Origin: an uncultured Lachnospiraceae bacterium | GTDB lineage: Bacteria; Bacillota; Clostridia; Lachnospirales; Lachnospiraceae | Assembly: GCA_905201915.1 (NCBI GenBank) | Contig: CAJKQE010000086.1 | Location: 1 to 9,491 of the forward strand | Direction: 5' to 3' | Length of the DNA: 9,491 nucleotides | Shown here: piece after piece, positions 6,724 through 9,491 of the stretch | Layout: each line of letters begins with the position of its first letter | Position numbering within the stretch: the stretch's first letter is position 1 | Position numbers and translations under genes: made by a program | Notes under the pieces: generated by a model | The model's database searches: none | What the model was told of the DNA's origin: nothing | The model's input: the letters and a program-made list of their open reading frames with translations, nothing else

Positions 6724-7146
6724 ATGCAATTAAAAATTACAACGGATTATGCGATCAGAATAGTATATTATCTGGCTTGTCGTGGTGAAGTAATCACTGC
6801 GTCTGAGTTAGCTTACGAATTAAAGATTCCAGAAAGCTATATTCCAAAGATCACAAAAAAATTAAAAGAAGCGAATATAATTACAGCTTGCGAAGGAATA
6901 AAAGGTGGGTATTCACTTGTGAAAAAAACAGAAGATATTTCTCTGTTTGACATAATATCCTCCACGGAAGTAACCATGAAATTAAATCGTTGTTTAGAAG
7001 AGGATGGGTTTTGTTCCAGAAATGCAACAGAGCATTGTAAAGTACATAAAATATTGCTGGATGTGCAGCAAACTTATGACAATCTACTAAAGGGCATAAA
7101 GGTCTCGGAGATTATAAAACCAGATGCCGATGGGTTATCAGAATAG
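6724..7146 (+). CDS. Rrf2-family transcription regulator, probably Fe-S binding
   Basis: A 140-residue Rrf2/IscR-family DNA-binding protein. The N-terminal winged helix (about 1-75) starts MQLKITTDYAIR and contains SYIPKITKKLKEA and ACEGIKGGY, both typical of the family. Cys90, Cys97, Cys105 and His108 (C-x6-C-x7-C-x2-H) resemble the Cys/Cys/Cys/His cluster ligands of IscR, so redox, NO or iron sensing is plausible. ATG 6724 is chosen because GGAGAGGAG (6710-6718) is 5 bases before it and the paralog at 9261 begins with the same MQLK. In-frame ATG 6670, behind TGAGG (6656-6660), would add 18 residues and cannot be wholly excluded. The targets are unknown. Its place directly after the pilus operon suggests, without proving, a role in pilus control. 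Confidence 0.9.
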   Translation: MQLKITTDYAIRIVYYLACRGEVITASELAYELKIPESYIPKITKKLKEANIITACEGIKGGYSLVKKTEDISLFDIISSTEVTMKLNRCLEEDGFCSRNATEHCKVHKILLDVQQTYDNLLKGIKVSEIIKPDADGLSE

Positions 7147-7261
7147 CTAAGAAAACAAACTAGAGAATATGAAAAAAAATTATAGAAATAACTCCACCAA
7201 TATATTAAAATAGATATGGCATAATAAAGCAAAAGAAAGATGAATCAATTCAATTGTAAAA

Positions 7262-7268
7262 GGAAGGG
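7262..7268 (+). promoter_or_regulatory. Ribosome binding site deciding the pucR start
   Basis: GGAAGGG lies 7 bases before ATG 7276. The earlier in-frame ATG at 7240 has only an A/G stretch (AAAGAAAG) directly before it, too close to work well. PucR-family proteins also usually begin close to the sequence VKDLL, as here from 7276. Confidence 0.65.
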
Positions 7269-7275
7269 AATACAA

Positions 7276-8940
7276 ATGGGGTATACAGTAAAGGACTTGC
7301 TTGAATCAAACAAATTCCCGGAAATGCAGCTGATAAGTGATCATTCCGGAATTGATCGTGAAATTAAAGGAGCCCGAATCATTGAAATGCCAGAAATGGA
7401 AAAATTCCTGGTGGGGGGGGAGCTGCTCCTAACGAGTATGAGAGCCTATGAGGATACAGAGGAAGATGTTTTTTTGTATCATTTAAAAGAATTGGATAAA
7501 AAGCAGATAAGTGGATTTATAGTAAAGTGCTATCAGAGAACTGAACACCTGAAAAGACTGTTTAATATTTTAATGGAATTTTCGCAGGAGTATCATTTGC
7601 CCGTGATAGAAATTTCTGAGGATTTGTATTTTTGGGGAATTATTAAGCATATACTACTTCAGTTGTGTGATATTGAAACTGCAAAACTGAAATATTTTAA
7701 GATGACACATGATAATTTAAGTAATATTTTACTGAACATGATAGATTCAAGGGAATCTATAGAGAGAATATTTTTCTTGATCAGTACCATGCTCGGGAAT
7801 CCGGTCGGTTTATATAACGCAGATGGAACCTGTTTTTTTTCAAGTAATTCGGAAACACAGGATTTTAGAATGGAAAAAAATATTACGGAATATAAGCCTG
7901 AAATTATCACAAGATATCAATATTTGTGTCAAAAAAGGAAAAATACGAAGTATGTTGAATACATTAAGAAACTCGATATTTTTAAAAGGCAAGAAATGTA
8001 TTTTGTTGTTTCAGAACAGAATGAACCGTTAGGAAAATTGGATTTTATCGCATTAGAGAATATTATCATTACATTACAGTTTAGTTTGATCAGACATGTA
8101 ATAGAAGAGAATCTTGAAAAACGACATCTAAGAGATTTGGAATATCGTATGCTGGATGGTTCGCTGTCAAATGATGAAGAAAATGAAGTTGCAGGTATGC
8201 TTGGTCTTAATGATGCAGAGATATATCGGGTTGTCACTTTCCGTATGGATGCAATAAAGAATATAGAAAAATTTACCAATGCCCAGATAAAAGAAACAGA
8301 AATGGTCGAAAAGGAAATTATACGTTATTTACCGAGGGAGCATATTTTTTTGCAAACCAACCAGATTGTATATATTCACAGAGAAACGGAACGGGAAACC
8401 GGATTGGAATTTCGTAAAAAACTGGAGAAACTGCAGCAAACGATACAAGAATTTCTAGTTAATAGGGGAGTTGAAATAGATTTTCTGATTGGTATAGGTA
8501 AAACTGTCACAGGATACCATGAATTGAAGGAGTCTTTTAAATCTTCTAAAATTGCGCTTAAATATATTAAAGTTATTAGACGAATAATCGGAGACGAGGA
8601 TAAGTCAGTTATAGATAGTACAAAGATAGGATTCTTTAATCATGTACTGGAAAAGATGAAAGATATAAATCAGTTGCAAGCGTTTATACCAGAGTCATTG
8701 AATAAACTTCGCCAGCACGATATTCAGAAAAATGGAGAGCTGGTTGATACATTGGAATGTTATCTGAATGTCAACCAAAGCTTAAAAAAGACTTCTGAAT
8801 TAATGTTTATTCATTATCGAACTGCTTCATATCGTTTGCAGAAAATAATAGAAATAACGAATATAGATTTTAATAATCCAGCAGAAGTGCTTAGTGTTCG
8901 AATTGGATTGATAGCAATTCGAGTTCTTGAAGTAATGTAG
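7276..8940 (+). CDS. PucR-family transcription regulator
   Basis: A 554-residue regulator with the full PucR plan. The N-terminal PucR domain (about 3-125) contains the typical VGGELLLTS (46-54) and PVIEIS. A middle region of weak similarity follows, then a GGDEF-like CdaR-type segment (about 277-420). The C-terminal HTH_30 domain (about 488-547) has the YLNVNQSLKKTSELMFIHYRT pattern. Family members activate genes for purine, sugar-acid or amino-acid use in response to a small molecule. None of those pathways is encoded here, so its ligand and targets are unknown. It lies 129 bases after rrf2 with no terminator seen between, so co-transcription is possible. A run of eight G (7413-7420) falls in codons 46-49. 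The gene is intact with the eight G. Confidence 0.9.
   Translation: MGYTVKDLLESNKFPEMQLISDHSGIDREIKGARIIEMPEMEKFLVGGELLLTSMRAYEDTEEDVFLYHLKELDKKQISGFIVKCYQRTEHLKRLFNILMEFSQEYHLPVIEISEDLYFWGIIKHILLQLCDIETAKLKYFKMTHDNLSNILLNMIDSRESIERIFFLISTMLGNPVGLYNADGTCFFSSNSETQDFRMEKNITEYKPEIITRYQYLCQKRKNTKYVEYIKKLDIFKRQEMYFVVSEQNEPLGKLDFIALENIIITLQFSLIRHVIEENLEKRHLRDLEYRMLDGSLSNDEENEVAGMLGLNDAEIYRVVTFRMDAIKNIEKFTNAQIKETEMVEKEIIRYLPREHIFLQTNQIVYIHRETERETGLEFRKKLEKLQQTIQEFLVNRGVEIDFLIGIGKTVTGYHELKESFKSSKIALKYIKVIRRIIGDEDKSVIDSTKIGFFNHVLEKMKDINQLQAFIPESLNKLRQHDIQKNGELVDTLECYLNVNQSLKKTSELMFIHYRTASYRLQKIIEITNIDFNNPAEVLSVRIGLIAIRVLEVM
7413..7420 (+). other. Run of eight G inside pucR
   Basis: Eight consecutive G encode the end of Val46 and Gly47-Gly48 plus the first base of Glu49. 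In this AT-rich DNA most Gly codons are GGA or GGT, so GGG GGG in a row is striking. A change of one G would truncate the protein early, so the tract could act as an on/off switch. Confidence 0.75.
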
Positions 8941-9014
8941 AATTTTTAAGAATCTTTTGGAGAGGCAAAGATGAGATTCATAATATTAAAAATATTAGAA
9001 TTGTTATAAAAGAT

Positions 9015-9057
9015 AACGAATCACACAACAACATGGTTAGTGTGGTTCGTTTTTTTT
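9015..9057 (+). terminator. Rho-independent terminator after pucR
   Basis: AACGAATCACAC (9015-9026) pairs with GTGTGGTTCGTT (9040-9051) over 12 positions with one G-U pair and a 13-base loop. Eight T follow directly (9050-9057). It is the best terminator in the window and should end the rrf2-pucR transcript 75 bases after the pucR stop. Confidence 0.9.
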
Positions 9058-9122
9058 GCCTGTTAATCGAAAATGGAGCACTTCGAACAAAAAAACGTTA
9101 AAAATTTTTCGTTCGTTGCACA

Positions 9123-9151
9123 TTATATTTATAAATTTAATAGCGTATAAT
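9123..9151 (+). promoter_or_regulatory. Possible promoter of the second rrf2
   Basis: TATAAT at 9146-9151 is a perfect -10 box. The sequence 17 bases upstream of it, TTATAT (9123-9128), is a poor -35. A better -35-like TTGCAC (9116-9121) is 24 bases away, too far for normal use. If this promoter is used, the mRNA leader would be about 100 bases and contain the inverted repeat at 9192-9222. It may need an activator. Confidence 0.4.
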
Positions 9152-9191
9152 ATAAAATTAATGAGAAAAATTATCGGTGAAAAACATTGAA

Positions 9192-9222
9192 TATATCAAT
9201 TTCTGAATATTTTTTTGATATA
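9192..9222. repeat. 8-bp inverted repeat upstream of the second rrf2, possible operator
   Basis: TATATCAA (9192-9199) and TTGATATA (9215-9222) are perfect inverted copies with a 15-base gap. Rrf2 proteins bind dyads near promoters and often control their own gene, so an operator is possible. A TATAAA (9219-9224) overlaps the right arm. In such AT-rich DNA a chance 8-bp match is not rare. Confidence 0.3.
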
Positions 9223-9260
9223 AACTAAGACTTTGCAGGGTTTAGATTAGAGGGATAACG

Positions 9261-9491
9261 ATGCAACTAAAAAATTCAACAGATTACGCAATTAGAATTG
9301 TATGTTACTTAGCAGCACAGGAACGGATGGTATCTACATCAGAATTATCACGGAAGCTAAATGTTTCTGCTAATTATGTTCCTAAAATAGCGAAAAAACT
9401 GAAAAATGCAAAAATAGTCACTGCCTGTGAAGGGATAAATGGTGGCTATATGCTGGCAAAACAACCGGAGAATATTTCTCTGATGGAAATT
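9261..9491 (+). CDS. Second Rrf2-family regulator, 5' part (runs off the window)
   Basis: An open frame of 77 codons reaches the window end without a stop. It begins MQLKNSTDYAIRIV and contains NYVPKIAKKLK and ACEGINGGYML, the Rrf2 winged helix. By hand count 45 of 77 residues match the regulator at 6724, so the two are paralogs. GAGGG (9250-9254) is 6 bases before the ATG. The region where Fe-S ligands would lie is beyond the window, so the sensing type cannot be judged. It has its own regulatory region after the terminator at 9057, so it is probably a separate transcription unit. Confidence 0.88.
   Translation, partial: MQLKNSTDYAIRIVCYLAAQERMVSTSELSRKLNVSANYVPKIAKKLKNAKIVTACEGINGGYMLAKQPENISLMEI

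Larger units (their letters stand above)
8941..9260. other. 320-base gap between pucR and the second rrf2
   Basis: I see no gene here. The gap holds the terminator at 9015-9057, an imperfect inverted repeat (CGAAC 9084-9088 with GTTCG 9111-9115, inner A5 with T5), a perfect TATAAT at 9146-9151, and a perfect 8-bp inverted repeat TATATCAA/TTGATATA (9192-9199 and 9215-9222). This looks like a dedicated regulatory region for the downstream rrf2. Confidence 0.6.

Noticed and set aside
7240..7275. Earlier pucR start at 7240
   Set aside because: It has only a weak A/G stretch directly before it. ATG 7276 has GGAAGGG at good spacing and fits the usual family start.
7276..8940. Purine catabolism regulator role
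   Set aside because: The family name comes from B. subtilis PucR. No purine catabolic or uptake gene is in the window, so the specific role is not supported.
1..9491. CRISPR arrays, tRNA or rRNA genes, insertion sequences
   Set aside because: No regularly spaced repeats, cloverleaf-like or rRNA-like sequence, transposase frame or terminal inverted repeats were seen.

Overview
This window holds a sortase-assembled pilus operon of a Gram-positive bacterium, followed by a block of regulatory genes. The DNA is AT-rich, every gene is on the + strand, and starts are preceded by strong GGAGG-type ribosome binding sites. Class B sortase, FctA-type pilins, PucR and Rrf2 proteins together suggest a Clostridia, most likely Lachnospiraceae-type, gut anaerobe. 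The taxonomic call is inference from gene style, not a database match.

Pilus operon (about 34-6701). A sigma-A-type promoter (39-66) and a structured leader (87-149) precede a signal peptidase-like gene (163-705). Then come the major FctA-type pilin (762-1946), a strong hairpin (1973-2013), a class B sortase (2047-2946), a small one-domain pilin with a proline-rich tail (2933-3622), and a large cell-wall-anchored adhesin (3612-6597). The order SipA-like, FctA, class B sortase, FctB-like matches the core of the Streptococcus pyogenes FCT pilus island. The S. pyogenes tip protein (Cpa) is encoded upstream there, whereas the large adhesin here is downstream. The last three genes overlap (14 bp and 11 bp), so they are probably translationally coupled. 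The signal peptidase-like protein keeps the active-site Ser but has Gly in place of the catalytic Lys, so it may be a SipA-type assembly factor and not a peptidase.

The adhesin is split. Its reading frame closes 12 bases after a run of nine A (4221-4229) and continues in another frame to a normal C-terminal sorting signal. One A fewer would give a continuous protein of 994 residues. This could be slipped-strand phase variation, transcriptional slippage, a true mutation or a sequencing error. It is the most interesting feature of the window.

Regulatory block (6724-9491). An Rrf2-family regulator with an IscR-like Cys/Cys/Cys/His cluster (6724-7146) is followed by a PucR-family regulator (7276-8940), a clear rho-independent terminator (9015-9057), and the 5' end of a second Rrf2 paralog (9261 to the window end). 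The pucR gene carries a run of eight G near its 5' end, unusual in this AT-rich DNA and a possible second phase switch. No purine catabolism gene is present, so these regulators may act on the pilus locus. That link rests on position only.
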